Assembly: GCA_902510475.1 (NCBI GenBank)
Contig: CABXCC010000012.1
Location: 1 to 39,082, forward strand
Direction: 5' to 3'
From: an uncultured Bacteroidota bacterium
Lineage (GTDB): Bacteria; Bacteroidota; Bacteroidia; Flavobacteriales; Flavobacteriaceae
Length of the DNA stretch: 39,082 nucleotides
Part shown: in pieces, positions 23,984-32,806 of the stretch
How positions within the stretch are numbered: the first letter of the stretch is position 1
Layout of the letters: every line of letters begins with the position of its first letter
Notes under the pieces: model-generated
Seen by the model: only the letters and a program-made list of their open reading frames with translations
Databases searched by the model: none
What the model was told of the DNA's origin: nothing
Made by a program: the position numbers and the translations under genes

Positions 23984-25321
23984 TTAACCTATTTCTTTTT
24001 TCATTAAATCAAGACCATTTCTTATAATATCCTGATGGGGTTGTTTAGAAACACAAATAAATTCTGTTAACGCAAAATCTTCAGGAGAAACTTCATACAT
24101 TCCTAATGCTTCCATCTCATCAAGATCATTGTACATACATGCTTTTAAAATCTGCATTGGATAAATATCAAGCGGGAAAACCTGCTCAAAGGAACCAGTT
24201 ACAACAAAAGCTCTATGCTCACCGTTAGTATTTGTATTTAAATCATATTTTTTATCTGGAAATAACCAAGAAAAAGTAAGGGCACGAGAAAAAGAAAATT
24301 TATCAAATATTGGTTTTGCCCAACCAAATAAATCATAATCATCACCCTCAGGAATAACTGTTATTTCATTATCATAATGTCTTAGGTGTCCAGAAATATC
24401 AAGTTTTGAACCTGTTAATATATTTCCAGATATTATTCTTGAATTTTTATTTGTAATCTTCAAAAAGGAAGAAATACACGAACCAATTTTGGTTTTAATA
24501 TATTTTGGATTATCAACAGATGAACCTGAAATTGCGATTATTCTCTCTGGATCATACTTTGCGTTCAAAATTGCATTGCCGATAATTACTAGGTCAGGTA
24601 AATTTAAAGTCCATATAACATCGCCTTTGTTAATGGGAGATATTTTATTAATAATAGTACTTAAATTACCTGAAGGGTGTGGACCCGAGACATTACATAT
24701 ATTAATGTTATTTAATCCTCTTAAAAAACTTTGACTATCCTTTCTAATTGAAACATTTATGCCTCCATTGGTCAACTTGCTTAAGTAATCAATTGCTGTT
24801 TTAATATTTTTTTGCTGCTCAGCTGTAGTATAGTCGTAGTCAGCGGATAAAGGAGCGGAATCAAATCCAGAAATAAAAATTTCTTTAGGATTTAAGCTTG
24901 GATCAGCGATTATGTCATATGGTCTTTGTTTTACAAAAGGCCAAAGTCCCGAATCCAGCATAAAGTTGATGATTTCATCAGGTTCAGAATCACTTATTTT
25001 TGATAATTTTCTGTAAGAATCCTTTCCGTCTGATTTAATTTTAATTTCAAGAACTCTTCTTCTGTCTCCTCTTATAATTTCTTTTATCTTTCCCGAAACG
25101 GGCGATACGAATTTTACCCTTTCAGAATTTTTATCATAAAATATAATGTCTCCAGCTTTTACAAGGTCATTTTCTTTGACAACCAATTTGGGGTAAATTC
25201 CATGAAAATCGGATGGATAAATCGAATAATCAGATGAATTTTTTGGGTCTTCAGTTTCTAATACTGCCTCCCCTTTAAGTTTCAAATTTAAACCTTTTCT
25301 TACAACTATGTCTGTAGGCAT
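23984..25321 (-). CDS. nqrA: Na+-NQR subunit A
   Basis: Cytoplasmic subunit without cofactor that closes the complex on NqrB; 445 residues, the usual length. The N-terminal barrel-sandwich (biotinyl/lipoyl-like) domain is seen at about 30-95 (ENDLVKAGDIIF, SPVSGKIKEI). The following part contains GPHPSGNLSTIINKI and a C-terminal region ending in QPHQDIIRNGLDLMKKEIG, which are typical. First gene of the operon, served by the promoter at 25358-25388. Confidence 0.95.
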   Translation of the reverse strand: MPTDIVVRKGLNLKLKGEAVLETEDPKNSSDYSIYPSDFHGIYPKLVVKENDLVKAGDIIFYDKNSERVKFVSPVSGKIKEIIRGDRRRVLEIKIKSDGKDSYRKLSKISDSEPDEIINFMLDSGLWPFVKQRPYDIIADPSLNPKEIFISGFDSAPLSADYDYTTAEQQKNIKTAIDYLSKLTNGGINVSIRKDSQSFLRGLNNINICNVSGPHPSGNLSTIINKISPINKGDVIWTLNLPDLVIIGNAILNAKYDPERIIAISGSSVDNPKYIKTKIGSCISSFLKITNKNSRIISGNILTGSKLDISGHLRHYDNEITVIPEGDDYDLFGWAKPIFDKFSFSRALTFSWLFPDKKYDLNTNTNGEHRAFVVTGSFEQVFPLDIYPMQILKACMYNDLDEMEALGMYEVSPEDFALTEFICVSKQPHQDIIRNGLDLMKKEIG

Positions 25322-25357
25322 TTAAATGAAATTTTTTGTTCTAAATTTTGTTATTTG

Positions 25358-25388
25358 CAAAAGTACGTCATAATGCAAGATCACACAA
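25358..25388 (-). promoter_or_regulatory. Full -33/-7 promoter for the nqr operon
   Basis: On the minus strand TTG (25388-25386), a spacer of 20 bases and TACTTTTG (25365-25358) give a complete match to the Bacteroidota form TTG-N19-21-TAnnTTTG. The start of transcription would fall about 30 bases before the nqrA ATG. This is the best-formed promoter in the window and fits a highly expressed respiratory operon. Confidence 0.75.
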
Positions 25389-25427
25389 TAATTTTTTGAT
25401 TATTTTTAGAAAAAATTTCAACAATAA

Positions 25428-26687
25428 ATGAATAAAATTTTCGGTCTTATTTCAATACTTTTTTTACCCCATTTAAATACAATGTCACAAGACATTTCGC
25501 CTGAGATGATTCAGTCTATTTTATTTAAAAAAAACAATGAAAATAAAGCCTCATCATTGATGATTGGAAGTGTTAATGAGCAATTTCACATTTCATTTGA
25601 CGTGTTATCAGGAATTGAATATGATTTATATTATATCATTGAACATTGTGATTTTAACTGGGAAAAATCAAATATTTTAAAATCAGAATACATTTCAGGA
25701 TTTGATGACGTGAAAATTGAAGATTATTCAAGTAGCTTTAACACCTACCAGATTTATACAAACTATAATATATCATTCCCGAACTCAAACACCAGTTTTA
25801 AAAAATCTGGAAATTATATAATTAAAATTTTGGATGAGTTTGGGGTGGAACTTTTTAGAAGAAAATTTATTTTGTATGAGAGTTTATCCCTTGTAAAAAC
25901 GGAAATTAAGAGATCGAGAGAACTAGAATATATAAATGAAAAACAGGTTGTTAATTTTGAAATTGCTCCAGTGAATATTCGTTTTAATAACCCTGATAAA
26001 AATGTAAAAACAGTAATTTTTAAAAATAATGATATTGAAAAATCAATAAAAGACTTAAAACCCCAATATAAAATTGGTCAGAGATTAATTTACAAGTACG
26101 ATAAAGAGTCAAGTTTTTGGGGTGGAAATGAATACCTATACTTTGACAATAAAAATATTCGAAATACGAACGTTAATATAAGAGGATATAACCTAAAAGA
26201 TATTTACGAGAATTATCTTTTTTCAGACTACCCAAGATACAATCGAAAATACACATACAATCCAGACATTAATGGAGGGTTTTTAATCAATGCATCAAAC
26301 GTGGAAGACCCAAATACAGAGGCAGATTATGCAAATATTTATTTTTCTCTTGAAAACGTAAACAATATTATTGGTGGGGATTATAACGTTTATGTAGTTG
26401 GAGAATTTAACAATTTCATCACAAGTGAAGCAAATAAATTGGAATATAACAATAGAAATAATAAACTTGAAGCCTTTATAAAATTAAAGCAAGGTTTTTA
26501 TAATTATAAGTATGTTATAAAACATGACCTTGACATAAAAACAAAATTTAATAATGGTGAGGTTGGAGGTAACTTTGATGAAACAGAAAACTCCTACTCT
26601 ATTCTTGTATATTACAGGGATTTTGGAGAAAGATACGATAGAGTTGTAGGATTTGGAAAAGCATCTTCAGAGAACATTACTAATTAA
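25428..26687 (+). CDS. Type IX secretion plug protein (DUF5103)
   Basis: A 419-residue exported protein. The signal peptide is about MNKIFGLISILFLPHLNTMSQ. The body is beta-rich: an N-terminal domain with YDLYYIIEHCDFNW and GFDDVKIEDYSSSFNT, then YVVGEFNNF and KLKQGFYNYKYV, which resemble a carbohydrate-binding-like beta fold. These features fit the DUF5103 family. One member (Plug) closes the periplasmic end of the SprA translocon in Flavobacterium. The order DUF5103-apaG-pruA is one I recall from other flavobacteria. Divergent from nqrA across 107 bases that hold the nqr promoter and no clear box for this gene. Confidence 0.85.
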   Translation: MNKIFGLISILFLPHLNTMSQDISPEMIQSILFKKNNENKASSLMIGSVNEQFHISFDVLSGIEYDLYYIIEHCDFNWEKSNILKSEYISGFDDVKIEDYSSSFNTYQIYTNYNISFPNSNTSFKKSGNYIIKILDEFGVELFRRKFILYESLSLVKTEIKRSRELEYINEKQVVNFEIAPVNIRFNNPDKNVKTVIFKNNDIEKSIKDLKPQYKIGQRLIYKYDKESSFWGGNEYLYFDNKNIRNTNVNIRGYNLKDIYENYLFSDYPRYNRKYTYNPDINGGFLINASNVEDPNTEADYANIYFSLENVNNIIGGDYNVYVVGEFNNFITSEANKLEYNNRNNKLEAFIKLKQGFYNYKYVIKHDLDIKTKFNNGEVGGNFDETENSYSILVYYRDFGERYDRVVGFGKASSENITN

Positions 26688-26709
26688 AAAATAGTTAAAT
26701 TTATAATTG

Positions 26710-27096
26710 ATGGTAACACAAATAACAAAAGGCATAAAAGTTTCCGTAGAATCTTCTTTTGAAGGGACCTATTACAAGGAAAGCAAGCTTCATTATGCTT
26801 TTGAATATTCTGTTAAAATTGAAAATCAAAGTAAAGAACTGGTGCAGTTAGATTCAAGACACTGGGTAATTCTTGATTCACTAAATGAAGAAGAAACAGT
26901 TGACGGGGAGGGTGTGATTGGTAAAAAACCTGTTTTAAAACCTGGACAATCCCATACCTATACCTCTGGATGTTTGTTAGCATCACCCTACGGAGCAATG
27001 TATGGTTATTACAGAATGATTAACTTAAATTCTACAAAAAAATTTAATGTGATGATTCCTGTTTTTAAACTTAGCGCACCGTTTTCGTTAAATTAA
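26710..27096 (+). CDS. apaG: ApaG-domain protein
   Basis: A 128-residue, single-domain Ig-like protein. RHWVILDS near residue 50, the GEGVIGKKPVLKPGQSHTYTSGC segment (70-92) and the SPYGAMYGYYRM end match ApaG. In E. coli the gene sits with apaH and was linked to Co2+/Mg2+ phenotypes; other members bind pyrophosphate-like ligands. The role here is not known. The frame begins one codon earlier with TTG, but the ATG at 26710 is the natural start. It lies about 20 bases after the plug-protein gene. Confidence 0.93.
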   Translation: MVTQITKGIKVSVESSFEGTYYKESKLHYAFEYSVKIENQSKELVQLDSRHWVILDSLNEEETVDGEGVIGKKPVLKPGQSHTYTSGCLLASPYGAMYGYYRMINLNSTKKFNVMIPVFKLSAPFSLN

Positions 27097-27106
27097 AAAT
27101 TAGTCG

Positions 27107-27114
27107 TAAATTCG
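27107..27114 (+). promoter_or_regulatory. Probable -7 box for pruA (one mismatch)
   Basis: TAAATTCG differs from TAnnTTTG at one base and lies 19 bases before the pruA ATG. A TTTTCG at 27082-27087 sits about 20 bases upstream of it. The 37-base gap after apaG makes a separate promoter reasonable but not certain. Confidence 0.35.
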
Positions 27115-27133
27115 GCGCCTTAAATGTAAATAT

Positions 27134-28762
27134 ATGAGTACAGGATTTTTTAAAGTTCCAAAAGCAAAAAATGAAATAGTTAAATCATATGAGCCAAATT
27201 CATCTGAAAGAAAAGAGGTTTTAAAAACCTACAACGAAATGATTAATACATTCACCGAAGTACCACTATACATAAATGGTAGTGATGTAAAAACAAAAGA
27301 AAAAAAATCCATCAATCCTCCTCATGATCATGGTAAAATTGTAGGTGAATACTACCTTGCTCAACCAAGTGATATAGATTTAGCAATTGATTCTGCCTTA
27401 AAGGCTAAGAAGAGTTGGGAAGCAATGTCATGGGAAAACAGATCAGCTATTTTTTTAAAAGCAGCAGAGTTAATTGCAGGCCCATACAGATCAAAAATTA
27501 ATGCTGCAACAATGATTAGTCAATCAAAAACTGTTCATCAAGCAGAAATTGATTCAGCCTGTGAATTAATAGATTTTTTAAGATTTAATGTTGAATATGT
27601 TACCCAGATCTACTCTAATCAACCAGCTAGTGATAGCGATGCCTGGAATAGGGTTGAATATAGACCTCTGGAAGGTTTTGTTTATGCAGTAACTCCGTTT
27701 AATTTTACAGCTATTGCTGGAAATCTACCAACTTGTATGGCAATGCTTGGAAACGTAGTTATTTGGAAACCAAGCAGCACCCAAATTTTTTCTGCTAAAG
27801 TAATTATTGATGTATTAAAAGAAGCAGGATTACCTGACGGAGTAATTAACGCAGTTTATGGAAATGCATCAATGATTACTGAAAAAGTTTTAGAAAGAAA
27901 GGAATTTAGCGGTCTTCATTTTACAGGATCAACATCTGTTTTTAACAGTTTTTGGAAAACCATCGGAGAAAATATTTCAAATTATAACACATATCCTAAA
28001 ATTGTGGGGGAAACGGGAGGAAAAGACTTTATTGTAGCTCATAAATCGGCAAATCCCAAACAGGTTTCAACCGCAATTACAAGAGGTGCATTTGAATTTC
28101 AAGGACAAAAATGTAGCGCAGCATCAAGAGGTTACATTTCACAAAGTATTTGGAGTGATGTAAAAAAATATTTAACCAATGATCTAGAATCTATAAAAAT
28201 GGGGCCTCCCGATAATACAGAAAATTTTGTTACTGCTGTAATTGACGAGAAATCATTTGATAAAATTGTCAATTACATTGAAAACGCAAAATCTAGCTCT
28301 GATGTTGAAATAATAGCTGGAGGAAATTACGACAAGTCCAAAGGTTATTTTATAGAACCTACAGTGATTTTGGCAAAAGATCCAAATTATATTACAATGC
28401 GTGAAGAAATTTTTGGACCTGTAATGACAATTTTTGTTTTTGAGGATTCAAAATTTGATGAAACATTAAAACTTGTTGATAATACAAGTGAATACGCTTT
28501 AACTGGGGCGATTTTAGCAACTGATAGAAATATTATTCAGCATGCAACGAATTGTCTAAGAAATTCAGCAGGTAATTTTTATATCAATGATAAACCAACC
28601 GGTGCTGTTGTAGGAAAGCAACCATTTGGAGGTGCAAGAGGGTCCGGAACAAATGACAAAGCAGGTAGTATGTTAAACTTGCTCAGATGGGTTTCCCCTA
28701 GATTGATAAAAGAAACATTTGTAACACCTACAGATTACAGATATCCATTTTTAAAGAGCTAG
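27134..28762 (+). CDS. pruA: L-glutamate gamma-semialdehyde dehydrogenase (P5C dehydrogenase)
   Basis: Oxidises the semialdehyde of proline breakdown to glutamate with NAD+. The 542-residue stand-alone form lacks the proline dehydrogenase half found in PutA. The aldehyde dehydrogenase landmarks are FTGSTSVFNSF, the general-base glutamate in VGETGGKDF, and the catalytic cysteine in FQGQKCSAASRGY. PFGGARGSGTNDKAG near the end is typical of P5C dehydrogenases. The N-terminal 40 residues with NEMINTFTEVPLYINGSDV match the family. No prodh gene is in the window. Confidence 0.95.
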   Translation: MSTGFFKVPKAKNEIVKSYEPNSSERKEVLKTYNEMINTFTEVPLYINGSDVKTKEKKSINPPHDHGKIVGEYYLAQPSDIDLAIDSALKAKKSWEAMSWENRSAIFLKAAELIAGPYRSKINAATMISQSKTVHQAEIDSACELIDFLRFNVEYVTQIYSNQPASDSDAWNRVEYRPLEGFVYAVTPFNFTAIAGNLPTCMAMLGNVVIWKPSSTQIFSAKVIIDVLKEAGLPDGVINAVYGNASMITEKVLERKEFSGLHFTGSTSVFNSFWKTIGENISNYNTYPKIVGETGGKDFIVAHKSANPKQVSTAITRGAFEFQGQKCSAASRGYISQSIWSDVKKYLTNDLESIKMGPPDNTENFVTAVIDEKSFDKIVNYIENAKSSSDVEIIAGGNYDKSKGYFIEPTVILAKDPNYITMREEIFGPVMTIFVFEDSKFDETLKLVDNTSEYALTGAILATDRNIIQHATNCLRNSAGNFYINDKPTGAVVGKQPFGGARGSGTNDKAGSMLNLLRWVSPRLIKETFVTPTDYRYPFLKS

Positions 28763-28764
28763 TT

Positions 28765-29790
28765 TTAGTTAAAGTCTTGAAATTCCCCTACTCTAGCCGA
28801 CTGAGAATTAAGCGCTAGATTTTCAGAATTAACTATTATGGCTATAATACTAGTGTTTTCTAGGTTGAAGTCAAATTGACTCATATCTAAATCGAAGTAA
28901 ATTACATTTTCTGAAAGAGCTTCAGAATTTAAAATTTCATCACCCAAAATATCTGTAAAGGAATACCTTAGTACATCTTCGTGTGAATAATCTATTATTG
29001 GGTTGCCCATGCCATAAAAATAGCTATTCTCATCAAAATTTAAATAATTAGCCTGATCTGCAATTAAGTTGTCTTCTGTCAAATAAACTACAATCTTATG
29101 ATCAACTAAGGATTCCTTTGAAATAAATCTAACCCTAGAAATTAAATCATTACCTTCAACCTTACTTTCAATAGAAATAGCGATTGGATTTTGAGTTAAT
29201 ACTAGATCGTTGAGCTCAGAAATATCGTAAGGATCAATCCATTCAATTAATCTATTTATTCTAGCTTCAGGCAAGCCAAATGGGCCTAAAGAACTCGTTA
29301 AATCTTGCTCCTGATCGATCGCGAATTCATCATTTTGGTGAGTGGCAACCACAGTTAGGTTTTGAGAATATAAATCCATTGCCATATTGATAGCATGTTT
29401 AACAGGAGGACAATAGCCACACCACGTACCCGTAAAATCTTCTAATAATACTTTATTAATTGGCTCTACGATAGAATAGCTCTTCATAACAGTATTATAT
29501 AACTGATTTCCAATAGAATATTCAGCAAAAACTTCATGCAAACCTAAATCATCATGAGAAATTTGTGATCCGGTAATTTCTTGACCGTCAATAAAAAAAG
29601 TCGATATCTGGGTATAATCTTCTCCGTTATCTCCGATTACCGAAAAATTAATTAACTGATCAATAAGATAAGATGATTCAACATTTAATCCTGAGATGAT
29701 TTCAGGTTCAATTAAATACGCTGAAAAGTCCTCCTTATCACTACAAGTTAAAAGTATCAGGGAAAAAAGTAAAATTATTTTAGATCTCAT
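28765..29790 (-). CDS. Omp28-related lipoprotein with thioredoxin-like CxxC
   Basis: A 341-residue lipoprotein. Using the ATG at 29790 gives MRSKIILLFSLILLTC with the lipid cysteine at 16. The frame is open 28 codons further upstream, but that extension would bury the signal. An Ig-like region (about 25-110) precedes the Omp28-type domain, which opens with LLEDFTGTWCGYCPP (Cys124/Cys127), a thioredoxin-like active site. Omp28 is an outer-membrane protein first seen in Porphyromonas. The function is not established; a thiol-redox or disulfide role is inferred from the motif. Convergent with pruA and divergent from the TlpA-like gene. Confidence 0.82.
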   Translation of the reverse strand: MRSKIILLFSLILLTCSDKEDFSAYLIEPEIISGLNVESSYLIDQLINFSVIGDNGEDYTQISTFFIDGQEITGSQISHDDLGLHEVFAEYSIGNQLYNTVMKSYSIVEPINKVLLEDFTGTWCGYCPPVKHAINMAMDLYSQNLTVVATHQNDEFAIDQEQDLTSSLGPFGLPEARINRLIEWIDPYDISELNDLVLTQNPIAISIESKVEGNDLISRVRFISKESLVDHKIVVYLTEDNLIADQANYLNFDENSYFYGMGNPIIDYSHEDVLRYSFTDILGDEILNSEALSENVIYFDLDMSQFDFNLENTSIIAIIVNSENLALNSQSARVGEFQDFN

Positions 29791-29873
29791 GGTTATAATG
29801 AGCGCTAATTTACATAATTTGAAACTGATGAAAAACAAATTAAAAAAGAAAGTATATTTACAAAAAACAATCA

Positions 29874-30356
29874 ATGAAAAGATTTATTCTATTTTTCCTA
29901 CTAATGTTTTGTGTAAATTCGTTTAGTCAAAAACAAATTCCTAGTATTGATTTACTTGATTTTCAAGGAGAAAAGATTAATACAACCGATCTTTTAAACA
30001 ATGAAAAACTAACGATTCTTTCTCTGTGGGCCACCTGGTGTGTTCCTTGTATAAAAGAACTTGATGCAATTAACGAAGTTTACGATTTCTGGAAAGAAGA
30101 TATAGATTTTGAATTAATAGCTGTTAGTGTAGACGATAGCAGGTCTCACAGAAGAGCTCAAGCTTTGGTTAACGGAAAAGAATGGCCTTACAAAATATTA
30201 TTAGATGTGAATCAAGACTTTAAGAGGGCTCTTGGAACTTCATTTATTCCACAAACTTTAATAATAAAAAACGGCAAAATTCTCTACCAACATACTGGTT
30301 ATCAACCTGGAGATGAAAATTATTTATTTGAAAAACTTACAGTATATGAAAATTAA
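29874..30356 (+). CDS. TlpA/ResA-like periplasmic thioredoxin
   Basis: A 160-residue exported thioredoxin-fold protein. Signal peptide about MKRFILFFLLMFCVNSFSQ, active site WATWCVPC (Cys56/Cys59), and cis-proline region TSFIPQTLII. Proteins of this group keep other periplasmic thiols reduced, for example during cytochrome or outer-membrane protein maturation. The partner here is unknown. A one-mismatch -7 box (TATATTTA) lies before it. Its end overlaps the DUF6029 gene by 11 bases, so the two are co-expressed. The 84-base gap to the Omp28 gene makes the two divergent. Confidence 0.9.
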   Translation: MKRFILFFLLMFCVNSFSQKQIPSIDLLDFQGEKINTTDLLNNEKLTILSLWATWCVPCIKELDAINEVYDFWKEDIDFELIAVSVDDSRSHRRAQALVNGKEWPYKILLDVNQDFKRALGTSFIPQTLIIKNGKILYQHTGYQPGDENYLFEKLTVYEN

Positions 30357-31995
30357 AATTTTTTATTACATAGCGATATTTTTAATTTATTGTATTTCAT
30401 TTTCGCAAAACGAGACATATATTTCCGGAAGCATAGAAAGCAATTCTCAACTACTCCAAGATGACAGTGGATTAAATTTCTTTTCACCTCAAGATAATTT
30501 AAGATCAAACAATTATTTTCAACTTGATTTTCAAAACGGTAATTTTTCTGCGGGCATTCAGTATGAGAGCTATTTACCTTCAGCATTACTTGGCTATTCT
30601 GAAATCTATAATAATGAAAGCGGAATTGCACAATATTATTTCAAATATGAAGATCAAAAAAATGAGATCAAAGTAGGCTCTATTTATGAGCAATTTGGAA
30701 ACGGACTAATTTTTAGAGCTTGGGAAGACAGGCAGTTAGGTATAAATAATTCTATCAATGGAATTAACTATAAATTTTTTCCAACTTCAAATTTAGAAAT
30801 CTCCGCGATTCACGGAAAACAAAGAAATGGATTTGAATATTCCAACTCTACAATTACAGGACTAAATTCTGATTTTGATATTTCCTCGTTATTAGAATTA
30901 GAGAACATAGGTCTATCATTTGGAGCTAGTTACGTGAATAGATTTCAAGAAAATAACGAGGTAGTTAACGCTCCAGAAAATGTTAATTTAATTGGAACTA
31001 GATTAAACTTATTTCTAAACAAGATCTATATAAACTTAGAAATTGCAAAAAAAGGTAAAGACGTGCTTGTAAACGAAGGGCAAATAGTTTCAGCAAAAAA
31101 GTATGATGGAACCGCTGTGCAAATTGATTTTGGATATTCAAGAAAAGGTCTAGGAATTAACTCAAGTTTTAGGAGGTTAGAGAATTTTAATTTTTACTCT
31201 GACAGATTATCAGAGGGGAATATTTACAATCAACAAACAATTAGCTTCACTCCTGCTCTTAGTAAACAACAGGATTACATGTTAACTAATATATATGTAT
31301 ACAATTCACAGCCTAGATTAGTTATTAATGATATAGAAAAAAGAGTTGGAGAAGTTGGTATACAGAATGACATCTTTTACACCTTTAATAAAGAAAGCCT
31401 TTTAGGAAAATATAAAACGAAACTTGCTGTTAATTTTTCATACTGGAGCTCAATTGAAGCAAACTTCAATTCTGATGACTCATATGATGTTGAGTTTATC
31501 GGCAATGGTAAACGTCTTTACAAAGACTTGAATTTTGAAATCAAAAACAGATGGAATAAAAAAGTGAGTAGTACACTAACATTTATTGATTTAAGTATTG
31601 ATAAAGGTGTCACATTAGGTGGTCCCTTAGGAGTTCAGGGTAATATAGATGCTCGTATTGGTGTTTTTGAATTAAACTTTTTAGATAAAAATAATCGTAA
31701 CAACAGAGTTGTTGCTCAGCACCTCTGGACAAATGATGATAAAAAAGAATGGTTAGGTTTAGTTTATGAATATGCCGTTTCAAATAAATTAAATGTATTC
31801 GTTTCTGATATTTGGAATTACGGAAATGAAAACGATTTACATTATTACAACATCGGAGGAAGTTACTCGAATGGTCCAAGTAGAATCAGCCTAAACTACG
31901 GGAGACAGAGGGGCGGTTTAATATGTGTTGGAGGGGTATGTAGATTTGTGCCCGAGAGCAATGGATTCAATCTAAATTTAAGTTACTCTTTTTAA
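30346..31995 (+). CDS. DUF6029-like outer-membrane beta-barrel protein
   Basis: A 549-residue exported protein. The ATG at 30346 gives a clean signal (MKIKIFYYIAIFLIYCISFS) and overlaps the TlpA-like gene; the longer frame adds 11 residues with no signal. After it the sequence is a run of alternating amphipathic beta strands rich in Tyr, Phe, Asn and Gly, ending in NLNLSYSF with a terminal aromatic residue. This is the form of an outer-membrane barrel. I recognise it as the DUF6029 type, which I recall following TlpA-like genes. Late in the protein there are two cysteines in ICVGGVCRF. Function unknown. Confidence 0.75.
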   Translation: MKIKIFYYIAIFLIYCISFSQNETYISGSIESNSQLLQDDSGLNFFSPQDNLRSNNYFQLDFQNGNFSAGIQYESYLPSALLGYSEIYNNESGIAQYYFKYEDQKNEIKVGSIYEQFGNGLIFRAWEDRQLGINNSINGINYKFFPTSNLEISAIHGKQRNGFEYSNSTITGLNSDFDISSLLELENIGLSFGASYVNRFQENNEVVNAPENVNLIGTRLNLFLNKIYINLEIAKKGKDVLVNEGQIVSAKKYDGTAVQIDFGYSRKGLGINSSFRRLENFNFYSDRLSEGNIYNQQTISFTPALSKQQDYMLTNIYVYNSQPRLVINDIEKRVGEVGIQNDIFYTFNKESLLGKYKTKLAVNFSYWSSIEANFNSDDSYDVEFIGNGKRLYKDLNFEIKNRWNKKVSSTLTFIDLSIDKGVTLGGPLGVQGNIDARIGVFELNFLDKNNRNNRVVAQHLWTNDDKKEWLGLVYEYAVSNKLNVFVSDIWNYGNENDLHYYNIGGSYSNGPSRISLNYGRQRGGLICVGGVCRFVPESNGFNLNLSYSF

Positions 31996-32754
31996 CTAAA
32001 AAATAAATTTCTTAAAATGATGATTTCCGTCAGAAAATTGAAATTTAAAAATGAGAACCTTTCCTTCTAAATTTTGATTAAAAATTGAATTGACTCCGAA
32101 ATTAAGTTCATGTGTGTTAACCAGTTTTCCCTGAATATCAAAAATCTCTAACTTACAATCTGTTGGTGAAATGATATTTAACAATTTAGAATTATACGAA
32201 ATTTGAAAATTAGTATCATTTACATCCGTCATTGAAAGGGTTGATGAGTAATAATAACCAATTGTATAATCAGTTTGTAACTCAGCTTGACTTACAACTC
32301 CATCACCATTTTCGTCAGAAATATAAAATCTAAAGCTATACTGAACAGGGCTATTACCATCACCAGGATCACTATTGAAAAAATGGTCTCCGTCTGCTAT
32401 CTGGGTTTCACCCGGTCCAATATAAACAAATGGCTGAGCATTATTTATGGGATACGATTGTCCTTGCGAAACACCAAAATAACATTCACCAAAACATAAT
32501 TCCATCATACTACCGTCGGTTCCTGAAAAACTTTCAACCTCTACCCTGACTCTTATGGTTTCTGACGTATTATTTCTCACTTTATATGTAAACGAAGCAT
32601 CGGGGTATTCTAATGTGTCAAACTGTAAAATCTGATTATCATAAAGAGTATTACCGTCAAGATCTTCTACAGTAATGGCATATTCAACTTGAGAAAAAAC
32701 ATTAACAGAAACAAATATTGAATATGCGAACAATAATAATGGGATTTTTTTCAT
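31996..32754 (-). CDS. Short T9SS type A cargo protein
   Basis: A 252-residue secreted protein. Signal peptide about MKKIPLLLFAYSIFVSVNVFSQ. The middle is a beta-sandwich-like part with an acidic, Asp-rich loop (DGDHFFNSDPGDGNSP) and an EF-hand-like DENGDGVVSQAEL that could bind Ca2+. The last ~75 residues (LEIFDIQGKLVNTHELNFG... ending KKFIF) follow the type A sorting pattern of type IX secretion substrates. Substrate or role unknown. Its end abuts the DUF6029 stop. The promoter box TATATTTG at 32789-32782 precedes it. Confidence 0.78.
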   Translation of the reverse strand: MKKIPLLLFAYSIFVSVNVFSQVEYAITVEDLDGNTLYDNQILQFDTLEYPDASFTYKVRNNTSETIRVRVEVESFSGTDGSMMELCFGECYFGVSQGQSYPINNAQPFVYIGPGETQIADGDHFFNSDPGDGNSPVQYSFRFYISDENGDGVVSQAELQTDYTIGYYYSSTLSMTDVNDTNFQISYNSKLLNIISPTDCKLEIFDIQGKLVNTHELNFGVNSIFNQNLEGKVLIFKFQFSDGNHHFKKFIF

Positions 32755-32781
32755 TAATTTAGATTTCTTTAATTAGATTTC

Positions 32782-32789
32782 CAAATATA
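32782..32789 (-). promoter_or_regulatory. -7 box for the short T9SS cargo gene
   Basis: The minus strand reads TATATTTG, an exact match, about 27 bases before the ATG at 32754. No TTG at the standard -33 distance (nearest spacers are 15 and 28). On the plus strand two one-mismatch boxes (TAGATTTC at 32760 and 32774) face the Omp28-related gene. Confidence 0.45.
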
Positions 32790-32806
32790 CTAATAAGATG
32801 ACTACA

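Noticed and set aside
25328-25420. An 11-base inverted repeat (TGAAATTTTTT and AAAAAATTTCA) at the two ends of the nqrA/plug-protein gap
   Set aside because: Low-complexity A/T runs near start codons give such matches easily; arms are over 70 bases apart and there is no further symmetry.
29791-29874. N-terminal extension of the Omp28-related lipoprotein
   Set aside because: It would place a hydrophobic region and 28 residues before a clean lipoprotein signal, and covers the divergent promoter region of the TlpA-like gene.
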